NCBI GenBank assembly: GCA_963969595.1
Contig: OZ018418.1
Span: forward strand, 4,655,001-4,719,000
DNA: 64,000 nt
Source of the DNA: Neckera pumila
Taxonomy: Eukaryota > Streptophyta > Bryopsida > Hypnales > Neckeraceae
Direction: 5' to 3'
Part shown: positions 1 to 12,200 of the stretch, in pieces
Layout of the letters: each line of letters opens with the position of its first letter
How positions within the stretch are numbered: position 1 is the first letter of the stretch
The notes under the pieces: model-generated
The model's input: only the letters and a program-made list of their open reading frames with translations
What the model was told of the DNA's origin: nothing
Database searches by the model: none
Program-made: the position numbers and the translations under genes

Positions 1-404
1 CACGGTCGGCTCTTGAGTTCTACTTGGGCTTTAAAGTTGAAGGTGACTTAACTTGTGCTCCACGCCTCCATTTCATTGGAAAAAATTAATGTATTCTGAA
101 ATACATAATGTCATTTGATCATTTCCTATGATGGCTCTCAGAAGTATTCACTGTAGGCGGCAAATCTCCTTACAATCCGAGGAGTTTTGTACTAAAAACG
201 GACAATTTCCTAACTTCTCGGAGTTGGCTTGGATTTTTTAGTTTTTACCCGGTAGTAGACCTAATGAGTGCAAATTTTATTAGCTCATATCCCCCACTTC
301 CTAATGTACTTAGGCAATGAACTGACATTTTTTATTCCAATTATCTACTTTCCTAAATGTCTACAATGGGTACCGTTTTTTGTTTTGGTGGTGGATTTAT
401 ATTC

Positions 405-1025
405 CCTCCCCTTTCTTTTTTGCTTTAGTTTCCTTGTCATTCATTTCCAATCCTTTTTTGCTTTTAGTTTCCTTGTCATTCATTCCCAATTCTTTTTGCT
501 TTAAGTTTCATTGTCATTCATTCCCCATCCTTTTTTGCTTTTAGTTTCCTTGTCATTCATTTCCAATTCTTTTTGCTTTAGTTTCCTTGTCATTCATTTC
601 CAATCCTTTTTTGCTTTTAGTTTCCTTGTCATTCATTCCCAATTTATTTTTGCTTTAAATTTCATTGTCATTTTTTTAAAACTTTCAGTTTCCTTGTCAT
701 TTGTTCCCAATTTTTTTAGACTTTAAGTTTCATTATCATTCATTCCCCATTCTTTTTTGTTTTCAGTTTCTTGTTATTCATTCTCAATTTTTTTGGCTTC
801 AAGTGTCCTTGTCATTCATTCCCCATTTTTTGGGGCTTTTAATTTTCTTGTCATTCATTCCCAATTTTTTTTGCTTTATGTTTCTTTGTCATCCATTCCC
901 CATTCTTTTGGGCTTTCTGTTTCGTGATCATTCATTCCCCACTTTTGTTGGCTTCAAATTTCCTTGTCATTAATTCTCTACATTTTTTGGCTTTCAATTT
1001 CCTTGTCATTCATTCCCAATTTTTT
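405..1025. repeat. Pyrimidine-rich minisatellite, about 36-bp unit
   Basis: About sixteen imperfect tandem copies of a unit containing TTTCCTTGTCATTCATTCCC followed by an AATTTTTTTTGCTTTA-like spacer. Unit length drifts between about 33 and 38 bp and copies diverge toward the right end. Open frames across it only reflect the repeat (phenylalanine, leucine and serine rich) and are not genes. Confidence 0.9.
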
Positions 1026-1037
1026 TCCAAGTGTTAA

Positions 1038-1676
1038 CCCCTAAATGCCCAAGCCACCCAAATCTGGTGTTTGCAGAACTTTGAAGTTAAATAAAACCAA
1101 ATCAAGTTGCTATTTTTAGTAGTTTATATTTTTAGAAAGTTTTTCTTGAAGTCTATTTTTAGTGCCAAAAATCTGATCTTGAAAATAAATGATAGTGATT
1201 TTTCAATTCAATTTTTTGTACAAGGGTACCCATTGTAATCTTGACTTCCCTTATTGTTGAGAGCTCTTGGAAATGAGCCTCAAATACACTAGACCTTGGA
1301 GAAAAAATCACATTCAACATTCATTTAAAAAAATTGTGGATTAGATTTTTGAAAGCCATAAATTGATTGAGTTTATACAAATTAGGCCCTTTAACCTCAT
1401 ATATTTTTGGTCACCAAATTTTTAGATTTAACTTGTATAAAGAAGATTGAAAGATTTTTGTAGTTTTAGCACCCTCATGGTCAAACATTCTAATCTTTCA
1501 CTCCATAAGTTATAAAATTTTTATTTTTATTTTTGTATGAGACCTCTAACATGTCTAGTTTGAATTTATACAGTTACAATTATAAAAAAATTGATACAAC
1601 TTATCAAAATGTTGGCATTTTGTTCAACTTAGAGCAAATTCCAAGAAGCCCAAAACAGGCGTAGGGCATTTAGGGG
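1038..1676. mobile_element. TTAA-flanked non-autonomous element (piggyBac-like MITE), copy A
   Basis: A 639-bp non-coding segment bounded by inverted ends: left CCCCTAAATGCCC, right GGGCATTTAGGGG. Both sides carry TTAA (1034-1037 and 1677-1680), the target duplication of piggyBac-type elements. A second copy lies at 5135-5767 and matches along nearly its whole length, for example the shared TGAGAGCTCTTGGAAATGAG block. It has no coding capacity, so it would need a transposase from elsewhere. The piggyBac assignment rests only on the TTAA site and the C-rich ends. Confidence 0.75.
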
Positions 1677-1754
1677 TTAAAGATTAACCCCTGTTAGCAT
1701 TCATTCTTGTTTTTTTGGTGTGAAAAATACCCTAAGTCCTGAATCCTGGAAACT

Positions 1755-2260
1755 AATCGACACCAATACCGCGTTCATTTGATCTGTCCCCACTTGGAAC
1801 CCCATCCGACCCTAACCCCGACCAACAACCCGATCGACCCCATCTAAGAACCCGTCCGACCAAACCGTCCAAAAACCCGTCCAAACCACCCGTCCAATAC
1901 CTCGTTCGACCCATCCGTCCGAGAATTTGTTCGACAAAGTGTCCGAGACTCGTCCGACTCTAAACCAACCAACCATCCAAAAAGACGTCCAATCCACCCG
2001 TCTGATACCTTGTCCAACCAACCCATTTGAGAATCGCTGCGTTTGACCAACCAAACCATCTAAGAACCGCTGTGTCCAATGAACTGGCTGTCTAAAAACC
2101 CGTCCAGTACTCCATCTGACGAAACCGTCAGAGATCCCGTCCGATTGGTCGACTTCATCGGACAGCCTTGTCGCGACTGACTAATCAGACGGCAGAGAGT
2201 CAGTCTGACCGCCGAGAAGGCCGTTCGACCAGTATAAGAGGGGCAGACGGCCCGACCGCC
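1755..2260. repeat. GTCCGAC-rich degenerate tandem tract 1
   Basis: Irregular short tandem motifs of the kind CCCGTCCGACC, CCGTCCAAA and CCCGTCCAA. They are much more GC-rich than the surrounding AT-rich DNA. Similar tracts, in the same orientation, lie at 5815-6175, 7849-7975 and 15340-15660. This one ends just upstream of a TATA-like box and the kinase-like gene. Nothing coding is convincing here. Confidence 0.75.
2231..2240 (+). promoter_or_regulatory. Candidate TATA box for the kinase-like gene
   Basis: The sequence AGTATAAGAG lies at the 3' edge of the GTCCGAC tract and about 250 bp upstream of the first plausible ATG (2486). The position suits a plant TATA box with a 5' leader. This is an inference from motif and spacing only. 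Confidence 0.35.
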
Positions 2261-2485
2261 TTCACTCTTGCCTTCTCCCTTGTGTTCAGCAAGAGGAGCG
2301 GAGAGCTTGGTGGTTCATCCTCCATTGGCTTCTTTCTTAGGGAAGGCAAGAGTCGGATATAGGGGCCCCCTAATTGCCGTTTTTTTCAATTTTTGCGTAA
2401 CGGTGTATGTGTTTTTTGGATTTGAAGTGAAATCGCAAGTCCAACTTCGTCTTTCAAATATTCATTGATAGTACAATTCAGCAAG

Positions 2486-3979
2486 ATGCGTAGGCCAAAG
2501 AAGGGAGCAAAGGGCAAGCAGATGCAGTCAGAGGATGAAGAAATTAGGATAGCTAGGGAATATCCCACGGATGCTTGCAAAGCATTTCTGATCGAATTAA
2601 TTGTCAAATTTTATGAGTTCAAAACCACCACATCCCTGGATAGCAAATATGTTAGATATCAAAAGGAGTGCATTTAGAAATTCAAAGACAACATGATGCA
2701 GAAGATGTTAGAAGCACTGAACATTCCGCAATGGAGTCATCAGATGGACAAACCGCACTTCAACAAATTCTTGGCAAATAGGGTGAACGATGCATTTTGG
2801 AATGCCAAGGTGATTGTAGAAAAATACGTCAAGAGCCACCGTGCACATGATCCAGACTTTGAACAAGTCATTTTCAGAGCAGACTTGTTTATTCAAAGGT
2901 GCCGTCTATTTGCTAATTCACGGAATAGGCAAGGGTCAATGTTTTGGTGGAAGAGCGTTGACGGAATGGTGGAATTGCAAAAGGGGCGACGGCATCTCAT
3001 AGCGCTTCCAGAAATAGCAAGGATGATTTCACAAGATGACAAAGTCATGAAGGATGGGTATGCAACAATTCGTAGGGTCTGAATAGAAGGATGTCCTAGG
3101 ATACCTGCATTTTGGGAGTTTGCATCAAAGGTATCTCGTCAATAAGGCATACAACCAAAACTTGCAAAATTGGATCACCAAAACAAATCAATGGCAATGA
3201 GGATTCCACATAATGGAGTCATACAATTTTATGCAGTCCATGCAACAAACAACAAAGGATATTCATATTGGTGGAACGATGGAACACTGCGGCAAATGTT
3301 GAATTTGGATATGCAATATCCAAACAACATAGGTATTGCATTGGCTTGTGCAAACGCTGAACCCAAAGAGGTGATTTGAGCTCTCCGTCTCAGTCGATGG
3401 AGGAGGAAGCCTATGGAGCTTGCGTGGACAATGCTGCACATCATGAATGCAGTGCACAATGCTGGACATCTCCACAATGGTATTTCCCCAGTCAACATCA
3501 TGTTTCACTTTTCCAAAGACAAGTCACTGGTCTACATTGGAGTTTGTGATTGGGGCTTGTCTATCTTACGTAGCAAACCACCCAAATCGTTGTACACGTT
3601 CACATCTGCGGGTGAAAAGGAAGAAGTTTTGCAAAGGAGGTGGTGGGTGGACCTCAATATTGCATATTTGCATAAGAGAAATGCGGATGTGGAAATCATT
3701 CCCAATTTATTACGGAAATCAAAAGAATATGCAATGGGTCAAATAGCTCAGAGGATCAACAAACAGTGTATGTCAGTGGCCTACCACAAGTTACTCTGGG
3801 AAATACAAGGACATACAAAGTTTAGCCATGAGGATTTGGCATTGGTGTTTCATCAATACTTGGAGCGGCTTTGCAATGAAGATGACGATTCACGAGGTAG
3901 TTTGGCCAAAATTACCAATCAATTTACTAATTCTTACAATTGGCCTATACCAGATGAACACTTTGGACATTCATATTAG
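2486..3979 (+). pseudogene. Decayed protein kinase-like gene (HNxISPxNI / CDWG type)
   Basis: A single reading frame runs from ATG 2486 to 3979 with no frameshift, broken by about four nonsense codons (near 2675, 3080, 3143 and 3377). Its C-terminal third has a kinase-like catalytic loop, HLHNGISPVNIMF, followed by VYIGVCDWGLS where DFG is expected. The usual HRD is replaced by HNG and DFG by DWG, so catalysis is doubtful even before the stops. The N-terminal two thirds match no family I know; a basic start (RRPKKGAKGK) is followed by helical, tryptophan-containing sequence. An N-lobe glycine loop and VAIK lysine are not evident. It follows a GTCCGAC tract and a TATA-like box. It may be a captured or element-borne gene. 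The kinase-fold call is moderately sure; the function is unknown. Confidence 0.6.
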
Positions 3980-4299
3980 TACTTCAGCGTACTATATAGA
4001 CTATAGAGCTGTAGAAGTATTTAATAAACATAGAAGTGAGGATTTACGTATGCGGACCATGCAGACTATATAGTATTATGCACCACCAATGTATGCCAAT
4101 TTATGTGCAATTGGATGTACATTTTGGATTCTATAGTGTATTGGAATTGTATATCATCTCCACCATTTTCCATATAAAATATACATACCGCTTTAACAAA
4201 AAGTGCATAAATTCTTGTTGATGGATGTTGGATTGATAAGGTTGTGTGAAAAGTTGTCTGATTTCTCATGTGTGCGTGCATGTAAATAGAACAATGCAA

Positions 4300-5130
4300 A
4301 TAGAATACATTTCATGAAGGTTTTCATTAATATCTAAACCAAAAACATGTTTACTTTTTTTTCGGAAACTTGGACCATGTACATTGTAAGATATATGCAT
4401 CTAAGTGAAGCAAACAAGTTCTTTTGCACGTTGCTTGACTAGATTTTTTGGCTTTGAATCTTTTTATTTCAATTTTTTTGCACTACTAATTTTCATTTTC
4501 TACTTCTTTATGTTCAATAGTTCAATTTAAGAATTTACCACAAAAATTTAGGAAAAAATCACTTAATTTTTACTCATAAAAAGTTTGTTAAGTAGATGTG
4601 GGTTCAAGATTGATGAAAAAACTAAATTGTTAATAGCTTTTAGATGGAATTGAATTACAATAATCCCAAAGGTCAGATTGTTCCAACAAGAAAATCTAAC
4701 AATTTTTTTTCAAATATTATAAAAATTACATTCAAAAATGAATTCTATAAGTTAGTTTTTGAAGAAGATGGTTAGATTGCCCAAAAAATTAAGATTGTCT
4801 ATAACCTCCTCATAATTAGTCCAAATTGAATGAAACAAATCCTCATATGTAGACAAAAATATACTCTGAGAAAAAAAATTGAGTAAAAAATTATTTTGAC
4901 TTATATGATTTTTTGGGTGCAGCCCATAAAAACTCCATTTTTGCTTATTGAGTTATTGAGCCATAATTTCTACTCCCGATCATCAAATCAAATAATAATT
5001 ATATATTCACAAAGCTCTCACAAAAATACACAACCTCAAAAACTCCCCTAAAATATCACAAAAAATTGAGACAGTAAGAACCTACCCGAATCCAAATTGT
5101 CCATCGAGGAGACAAATGATCCTTTAGAGG
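4300..5130. other. AT-rich non-coding stretch
   Basis: No coding frame or structural RNA is recognisable. Parts, such as the ATCCCAAAGGTCAGA block near 4665, resemble the interiors of the TTAA-flanked elements at 6629-7756 and 27169-28075. It probably contains a decayed relative of those elements. Confidence 0.5.
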
Positions 5131-5134
5131 TTAA

Positions 5135-5767
5135 ACCTAAATGCCCAAGGCACCAAAATCTATTAGCAAAACTTTGAAGTTAAATAAAACTTCATCAAAT
5201 TTCTATTTTTAGTAGTTTATATTTTTTTAAATTAATTTTTGAAGTCTAATTTTAGCAACAAAAATCCAATCCTAAAAATAAATGATAGTGATGTTTCTAT
5301 TCAAGTCTTTGTACAAGGGTACCCATTGCAATCCTGACTTCTTGTAGTGTTGAGAGCTCTTGGAAATGAGCCTCAAATACATTAGATCTTGGAGGAAAAA
5401 TCACATTCAAAATTTATTTACGAAAATTATAGAATAGATTTTAAAAAGCCGTAAATTGATCAGGGTCATACAAGTTAGGCCCTTTAACCTCATATTTTTT
5501 TGGTCACCAACTTTTTAGATTTGATTTGTATAAAGAAGATTGAAAGATTTTTGCAATTTAAACACCCTCATGGTCAAACATTATAATCTTTCACTCCATA
5601 AGTGATATTGTTGTGTTTTCTTTTCCTATGAGATCTTTAACATGTCCAGTTTCAATTTGTACGGTTACGATTCACAAAAAACTGATACAACTTATCAAAA
5701 TGTTGACATTTTGTTTAATTTAGAGCAAATTCTAGGAAGCCCAAAATAGGCCTTAGGCATTTAGGGG
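5135..5767. mobile_element. TTAA-flanked non-autonomous element, copy B
   Basis: A 633-bp second copy of the element at 1038-1676, in the same orientation. It is flanked by TTAA at 5131-5134 and 5768-5771. The right end GGCATTTAGGGG is intact; the left end has decayed to ACCTAAATGCCC. Interior blocks align with copy A over nearly the full length. It is non-coding. Confidence 0.75.
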
Positions 5768-5814
5768 TTAACCAAAATACCCACAAAATTTGAACAGCCA
5801 TGTAGCCTCTTTCT

Positions 5815-6175
5815 TGCCAGTCCGACCCTCTTCCCCGTCTAACTTTCCTTCAGCCTGTCCGACTTCCCTCCCGCCCATCCGACCTCCGACGGAGCGTCCG
5901 AATTCTTGACCAACCTCCCGATTGCCCATCCGACCTCAGACGTCCCGTCCGAAGGCCCGTCCAACCTCCGACTGCCAATTCAAAGGCCCGTCCGACCTCA
6001 GACATCCCATCCAAAGGCTTGTCCGACCTTAGACGTCCCATTCAAAGGCCTGTCCGACCTCTGACCACCAATCCGATGGCCCATCTGACCCTAAACCGCC
6101 CTTTTAAAGGCCCATCCAACTTCTCGACTCCCCGTCCGACAATCCACTAGACGAGGGGTTAGGGTCCGTCTGAAT
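5815..6175. repeat. GTCCGAC-rich degenerate tandem tract 2
   Basis: GC-rich degenerate repeats such as CCGTCCGACC, CCCATCCGACC and AAAGGCCCGTCCGACC, with a local period of about 30 bp around 5940-6060 (GACGTCCC...CAAAGGCC). A TATACATAC motif follows at about 6290. No gene recognisable downstream was found before the next element. Confidence 0.7.
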
Positions 6176-6628
6176 GCCCAGGGACGTCCAGAGGCCAGCG
6201 TCCTCGGACTCTGGACATCCGGTCATATGTCCAAGGCATTTGGACATCCTGACAAACTCTGCCGCACGGCCCACCGTTGGAACAAGTCCTATACATACAC
6301 CTCGCCGTAGAAGTGGAAGACTCATGGGTGAAGAGGGTCCATTGCATGTATTGAGGGAAGGTAGCGGTGATAATATATAGTGCCGGTGGCCTTTTTTTGT
6401 AATAGGATAGAATTGCGTGGAGTGTTGTATGGATCTTAGGAGAATCTAGTACTACTAAAGCATTGTACTCATGGTATTTATGAGTTTCTTTTAATATACA
6501 AATATGTAAGGAATGCAAATTTGTTTTGATTTGCTATAAATTTATGATTTTTTTTGCTACACCTTTTGGGCAATTATGTGATTTGAGTCCTTATATTACA
6601 AGTTACCTTTTTGTCAATGATGGGTGAA

Positions 6629-7756
6629 TCCTAAATGCCAGATAGCCTAAGTGATCATATTTGGTCGCTTTGGAATGTGAGATTTGTTTTGATGTGAGCA
6701 ATTCACTCCTAAAGGTCAGAGACTATGTTTTCACCGAAAACAGTAAAACACTCCAAAACTGCCATTTCTAGTACAAATACTAAATTTTAGGAAAAAAGCA
6801 TTTTTGGACACATATAACCATAGTATCTTTTAGTAAACTTGTTTGAGAGTGTGTAGAAAAAATTTCAGAATTTTTCAACTTGTAGATTGCGAGGTATTAG
6901 TATTTTAATTAGCAAAAAAACTTTTTTGGGCCCTACAAAAAAACGGGCAGCTGCACTTCACAAGGTCACATTTACATGAAAAAATGTCCAAAGTGGTGGT
7001 TACTCCTAACTCTTTGGATTCATTCTTCAAAAAAAGTTGGCTACATGCTTGAAAATTTTTAGATCATTTGGAATTGTACAACATATAGGAAAAAAATAGG
7101 AAGACGTAAGAAGTGAAGAATGGTTCAAAACATGGATTGTAAAAAATTTAATTATGGAATTGAAAAAAATCAATCCCAAAGGTTGTAATGTTGCAATAAA
7201 CAATGTACATACTATGCTTCAATTTTTTTCAAGAACTAATAAAAACTGAGTTAAATAAAGGACTTCAAAGTTTATTTTAGAGTAGCCAATCCATAACTGC
7301 CCACAAACTAGAACACCTTCAAATTTTCATTTCATAAATAAAAATGGAATAAGTAAAAGCTCTTTACGTATATCTCTCTCTCTCTCTCTCTATATATATA
7401 TACATATATGTAAGCAATCAATTTTAAAATTGTATTTTAGTGTGCTAACATGATTTGTAGTTGTCCATCTCACCTCCAATCCCAGAAAAGTTTGTTTGCT
7501 ACTTTGTCAAACATAATGTGTATGACAAATATACATTTTGCTTTTCATAATTATCCAACTCATATGCAATTTGACACTAAAAATTGGTGTGCATATTAAT
7601 AATAGTAATAAGCAAAAGTCCTAAACATATTTACAGTTAGATTTTGGAAAACAAACAATTTGTTTGAGTGGGGAGAACTGGACAATGCGCCAACTATAAC
7701 TCCATAAGTCTATGCTCTTTTTTCACAAGCAAGACACATTTGGATACGCTTAGGGC
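6629..7756. mobile_element. Decayed TTAA-type element related to 27169-28075
   Basis: The left end TCCTAAATGCC and right end GCTTAGGGC match the terminal pattern of the TTAA elements. The interior shares long blocks with 27169-28075, for example CTCCAAAACTGCCATTTCTA and GGGCAGCTGCACTTCACAAG against GAGCAGCTGCACTTCACAAG. The flanking TTAA sites are degraded (TGAA, CTTA), so the boundaries are approximate. It is non-coding. Confidence 0.5.
7372..7410. repeat. CT/TA microsatellite
   Basis: A (CT)n run passing into a (TA)n run, inside the decayed TTAA-type element. Confidence 0.9.
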
Positions 7757-7848
7757 CTTATCGCCTTACACCTTAGATATGTTGGAGTCAAGGCCTTGAC
7801 TCCATAAACCCTTGATTGATTTATACCCAAACACAACTCGGTTGGGTC

Positions 7849-7975
7849 AACCGACCGTCCGACGATTAGATAGAGGTTCCGTCTGATTGACGGAAGTTCA
7901 AACCCGTCTGACCTCCATCTGACCGATCGTTTGGACCGTCCAACCCCATCTGACTCCGTGTCCAACTAAGACACC
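7849..7975. repeat. GTCCGAC-rich degenerate tract 3
   Basis: A short tract with CCGACCGTCCGACG, TCCGTCTGATTGAC and GGACCGTCCAACC motifs. It lies about 310 bp upstream of the hAT transposase start. It resembles tracts 1, 2 and 4. Confidence 0.6.
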
Positions 7976-8288
7976 GCCCAACTATTGTTATTGAAACAGT
8001 GTTCTTCATTTTCTATTCAACAGTCACTAGCGACCTCAGACCTTTAAATTCCAAAAATTTGGCATTTGCAAGCACTCCTGAGAAACTAAACGCTTTGATT
8101 TCCAAGGGCTAGGTCCGACCAATTTTGTGTCCCTTGCTTGGTAATGTATAGTTCAGTGGACAGGGGGGGCCTTGGTTATCAAGGCTTTGTACATGCATTC
8201 TTTGTCATATTTTTGACAAAATTTATCAAACCGTTACTGTGTTACATTTTCATTTTCATTCAAATATAAAGAATCCAAAGTGGTCACT

Positions 8289-9230
8289 ATGAGCAGGGAT
8301 TGGTCTTCTTGGTATGGTACCCCATCAGTTGGTAAAGTGGAATGCAAAGCTTGCAAGTTGGTGTTTGCTAGGAAAACAAGCCGTTTGCTCAGCCATCTAG
8401 GATATAAAGGCACATCAGGTTTGAGAGGTAAAGGAATAAGCCTTTGTCCGAAGTTGACATCTCAAGTTCAAAATCTATTTCTTTGCTGCAATGGGGCTAT
8501 CCCACAAAGATCTATAGGAGACAGTGTGGATGGCAATGGCACTCCTGTGGTCAAAAGTGATGTTTCAAATGGGAGACATACGTCTCTTTCTACACAAGAA
8601 GACTCATGCACAGCACAGGAGCAACCCTTTTGTATGGCCTCTGATGGAAATACAAATACACAAACATCAAGCAAACTTGAAACTGCACGGGGATCAAGTA
8701 GTAGGCCGCAGTAGCAGAGCAGGCTATTGGATGGATTTGACACGGCCAATAAACAAAATTTAAATGCGATCTGGGCCAAGTTCTTTAATGTGGCCAACAT
8801 ACCATTTGCTATAGCTCAAAATCCAGCGTTCAAAGAAGCAGTGAAGAGAACAACTAAGTTCCATAGGCCCTACATCCCGCCATCATACAATAATCTGCGC
8901 AATAAATTGCTTGACAAAGCAAAGGCGGAGGTGCAAACAAATCTACAGAAGAGGACCAAAGGCAGCATTAGGAAGTTCGGAGCAACGATGTCTATTGATG
9001 GATGGAGCTCAACCAGAAATTGGCCATTGATAAATGCCATGCTTGTGTCCTCTGCGGGTGAGCAATTCTTAGGAGCGGTAGGTACGATTGGGGCCAAGAA
9101 GAACGCTGCGTATTTGGCCTCTCTCCTAGAGACATTCATAGTCAAAGTGGGCCCTCAAAATGTGGTCCAAGTGACTACAGATAATGCGCCTGTGAACCCA
9201 GCAGCATGTGCTCTGGTGACCGCTATATAT
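8289..9230 (+). pseudogene. hAT transposase, N-terminal part (BED finger and start of DUF659)
   Basis: The N-terminus has a BED-type zinc finger. WYGTPSVGKVECKACKLVFA supplies the first cysteine pair, and RKTSRLLSHLGY supplies the histidine region. After a low-complexity linker comes a DUF659-type segment: KFGATMSIDGWSSTRNWPLI, then VVQVTTDNAPVNPAACALV. The SIDGW aspartate and the TDN aspartate are the usual conserved acidic positions of this hAT group. One in-frame TAG occurs near 8714, one change from CAG. The frame is cut at codon ...AIY (9230) by LX1, and the remainder resumes at 12553. The ATG at 8289 is chosen as the first methionine before the BED finger. The protein would cut and paste hAT elements in the nucleus; this copy is dead. 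Confidence 0.85.
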
Positions 9231-12200
9231 TGTGGAAATACGGTAACTCCAATAGATAGGAAATAGGATAAAACTGGGTTGGAGTAGTCTAAAGTTTTTG
9301 AACTTATTATTAGTATCTAGGAATCTAGGTCAGCTACAAATCAATTTGAAAATAGCTGATACCTGGATTGCTAGAACTCCTAAACCTGTTAAATATTTTG
9401 GTGAAAGACGGAAGCCATATGACGGAAGACGGATCCGGAAAACCTACGACCAGTAGCCTTCCGGCCTAGAAACCCTAGGGCACCATTACGGGAACGGTCT
9501 CATACCCTTTCTTCTGGGGAACTATTGGCCGAGCATCGGGTACTTAAGGGCTCCACTCTCATTCTTTTTCTCTCTTTCTTCTTGTACTTGTGACATGCGC
9601 TTAGAGAGTGAAAGAGTGGTGAATAAGGACTGTGCTAAGGAGAGATTGGTGAGGTTGGTGCTGATTGCACCGGATTAGTGAGTCGGTAAGCTATGGCAGG
9701 GCTGGCTCGGATGATGTCTTTGGCAAATCCTAAGGATCCGAAAGTTCGGAAGCACTTGGAGGAGGACTTAGAAACAATTGGATGCACCGAGTTGTTATGG
9801 CGCCCCTGGAGTTTGAAGAATGATGAGATCATCGCAAAACTTGTAGTGGGGATTCCAAATCAGTATCAGTTGACTATGAGAGGCCAACCCAAGCTCTGGA
9901 CGGAGGACATATGGGCGGAGGTGTATTCATTCCGGAAGGCTAGATTTGAGTTAGCTCCTCGTAACAATAGGATTGGGCAGAGTAAGTTCTGGGGGTCTAG
10001 CACATAATAAGGAGGGATATAGTATTCATGACTGTATCAAAGATAGGCATAGCCGGATTTTAGAGTTTTTGATTCCAATTCTGTATCCGGAGAAGCCGAC
10101 CCGGGTTATGGCCACAGTTGCGAGCACTATATTTGGAGCGATGGAAGGAAGACCGGTGAATTGAGGAAGACTTATCACGGATGTAGTCTCCAAATTAGTT
10201 GCTTGTGCAACTTCCGGAAAAGCCACCCCGCTCAGACCATATCTTTTCCACCTCTATCATCAGCATGGGTTTTTGAACAAACCGGAACTGCATGTATACA
10301 TCCACGGAGAAGAGGTCATAAAATACAGGTTTACGGAAGAAGTCCAACCGAATCAACCCGTCTAAGGAGAATCCGAAGAGGAAGAATCAGAGCAGCAGAC
10401 CTTGAAGTACAAGCGGATCAGGAGACAAAAGTCCACAGATCATGCTGCACAAGACAAGCAAGTGATTACAGATGACAAACAACAATCGGACTATCTAGAA
10501 AATGAGTACATGAAGGAGTTCAGGGGGCGCGAACTTAAGTGGTCGACGAGTGTCGATCAATCCACAATGAGATGTCAGAATACATTAGCAAAGCCATGAG
10601 ACTCATGGAAGTGAATGCCCAGAATCTCTTGACCTTGGTGGCAGCTCCGGCAAAGCAAGTGTTGAGAGCTCGGCTTTTCACCAACAAGCTGACGTACAAA
10701 GCTCACCCTTCCGGACCGAATGTGCTGAGGGTACTCATCGACTATCAAGCCTGGATGGAGAAAGTATTGGTAGAGATGCAACATCTGCTGGGGCAACTGG
10801 ATCTGGGCAGGGAGTTGGATTTTGAAGGTTTCCCAAAGGTCGTGGATGCCCAAAATTACTTGCAGACTTTGGCCAAAGAAGTAGTACCGGAAGAGAATCC
10901 GGTACGGGGACAGGATATGCTGATCAATGACACCAGTTTATCCTTGATGTTCGGAAAGGAGGAAACCGAAATGACTGTTCTGGTGAGGACGGGAACAGCT
11001 ATTGTGACAGCACCGGAAGCATCAACTCCAGAAATGGCGAGAGACTTAATTCAAGGAACAAGGCGCTCCTTATTCCTAGATGAGCCGACTTGACCAACTA
11101 AAGCCACACTCTTTGCAACACCGAAGTCCGTGGTTTGTCGTAACTTGGTTGGACCTTTGGGTGCCATCAAGAATTCGGCTCAAACCTATCCGGAGAAGTT
11201 CACTCACATGCAGCAAGCTTCTCCGCCCAAGGGCGATAAATTTCCGTTGGAGATCTTGGATGACGAGGAGGAAGAATGTGAGACTGGAAGAGAGTCAGAG
11301 GACGAGGCCACTCCGCCTCAAGGATGCATAATCATCACCCGGGCACAGACCAAGAACACGCCGGTGAAGTCACCATAGACCAAGGCAGGGAGCAACATGA
11401 AGAAATCGAGAAGGAAGTAGTTTGTTTGGTAGGTTTTTGTGTTTTATTTTTTTTTATTTTTTCTGCCTCAAGTTTTTCGGAGGTGGGACTCGGTTTTGGA
11501 TTCATAGGAGGCCACCGGCCTAGATTTTCTAGTTATCTTGGATGTTAGTTTGATTAGCCACCTTGATTTCCGGGTGTGCCCTTTTTGCTTTTTTGCTTTT
11601 TAATTTGTGTTTTAAAGGGAGGTCAGGCTTGTTGCCCTCTCATTCCATTCCAGCCCATTAGAGTACATTATTGCTTATGTTCTTTTGCTTTCTTTAATCT
11701 GAGACCACTTGTGGATACTTCTGGATCCGGCTATGTGCATGTGTAAGAGTGTTTGCAAGAGTGCTGAGGTGTGAGGAAGACGGGTGAGGAGGAGTCCGAA
11801 TCTGAGTCAACTGGGTGAGATCAATAGAGGGCAATTCTGAGAGTTTTGGATCTGTGAAAGAGGATTAGTGCACTGCGTCTTTAAACCGTTGGGATAGTGA
11901 TCCAGAAGAGTGGAGGGGATGCACGTCCGGAACCTAGGAAGGGCTTTGTGTGGAGATAAGCAACCGCCAGCCGAATATTCCCCACCACCGGAAGGCCTGC
12001 CAATTGCCGGATCAGTCGAAGAGTCTTGAACAGAAGTGTCACTACCGATTTTGGGTGCTTGATCTGTTGTTGTAGTGAAGGAGTAGAAAGTGAATTCTGA
12101 GTGACTTGTTTTTTGGAAAGATCATCCGGAGAGCTATGAGAATTATTGTCTGTTTCTCCCCTGCTACAAATCCAAAAAAGAATTGTTTGTGTATTTGTGT

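Noticed and set aside
268..973. Open frames rich in Phe/Leu/Ser
   Set aside because: They follow the 36-bp minisatellite in several frames and have no independent coding signal.
1812..2362. Frames on both strands in the GTCCGAC tract
   Set aside because: Composition mirrors the degenerate repeat; no domain or start context.
8161..8171. CAGGGGGGGCC as the left inverted end of the hAT element
   Set aside because: No matching right end or 8-bp duplication could be found near 14.7-15.4 kb.
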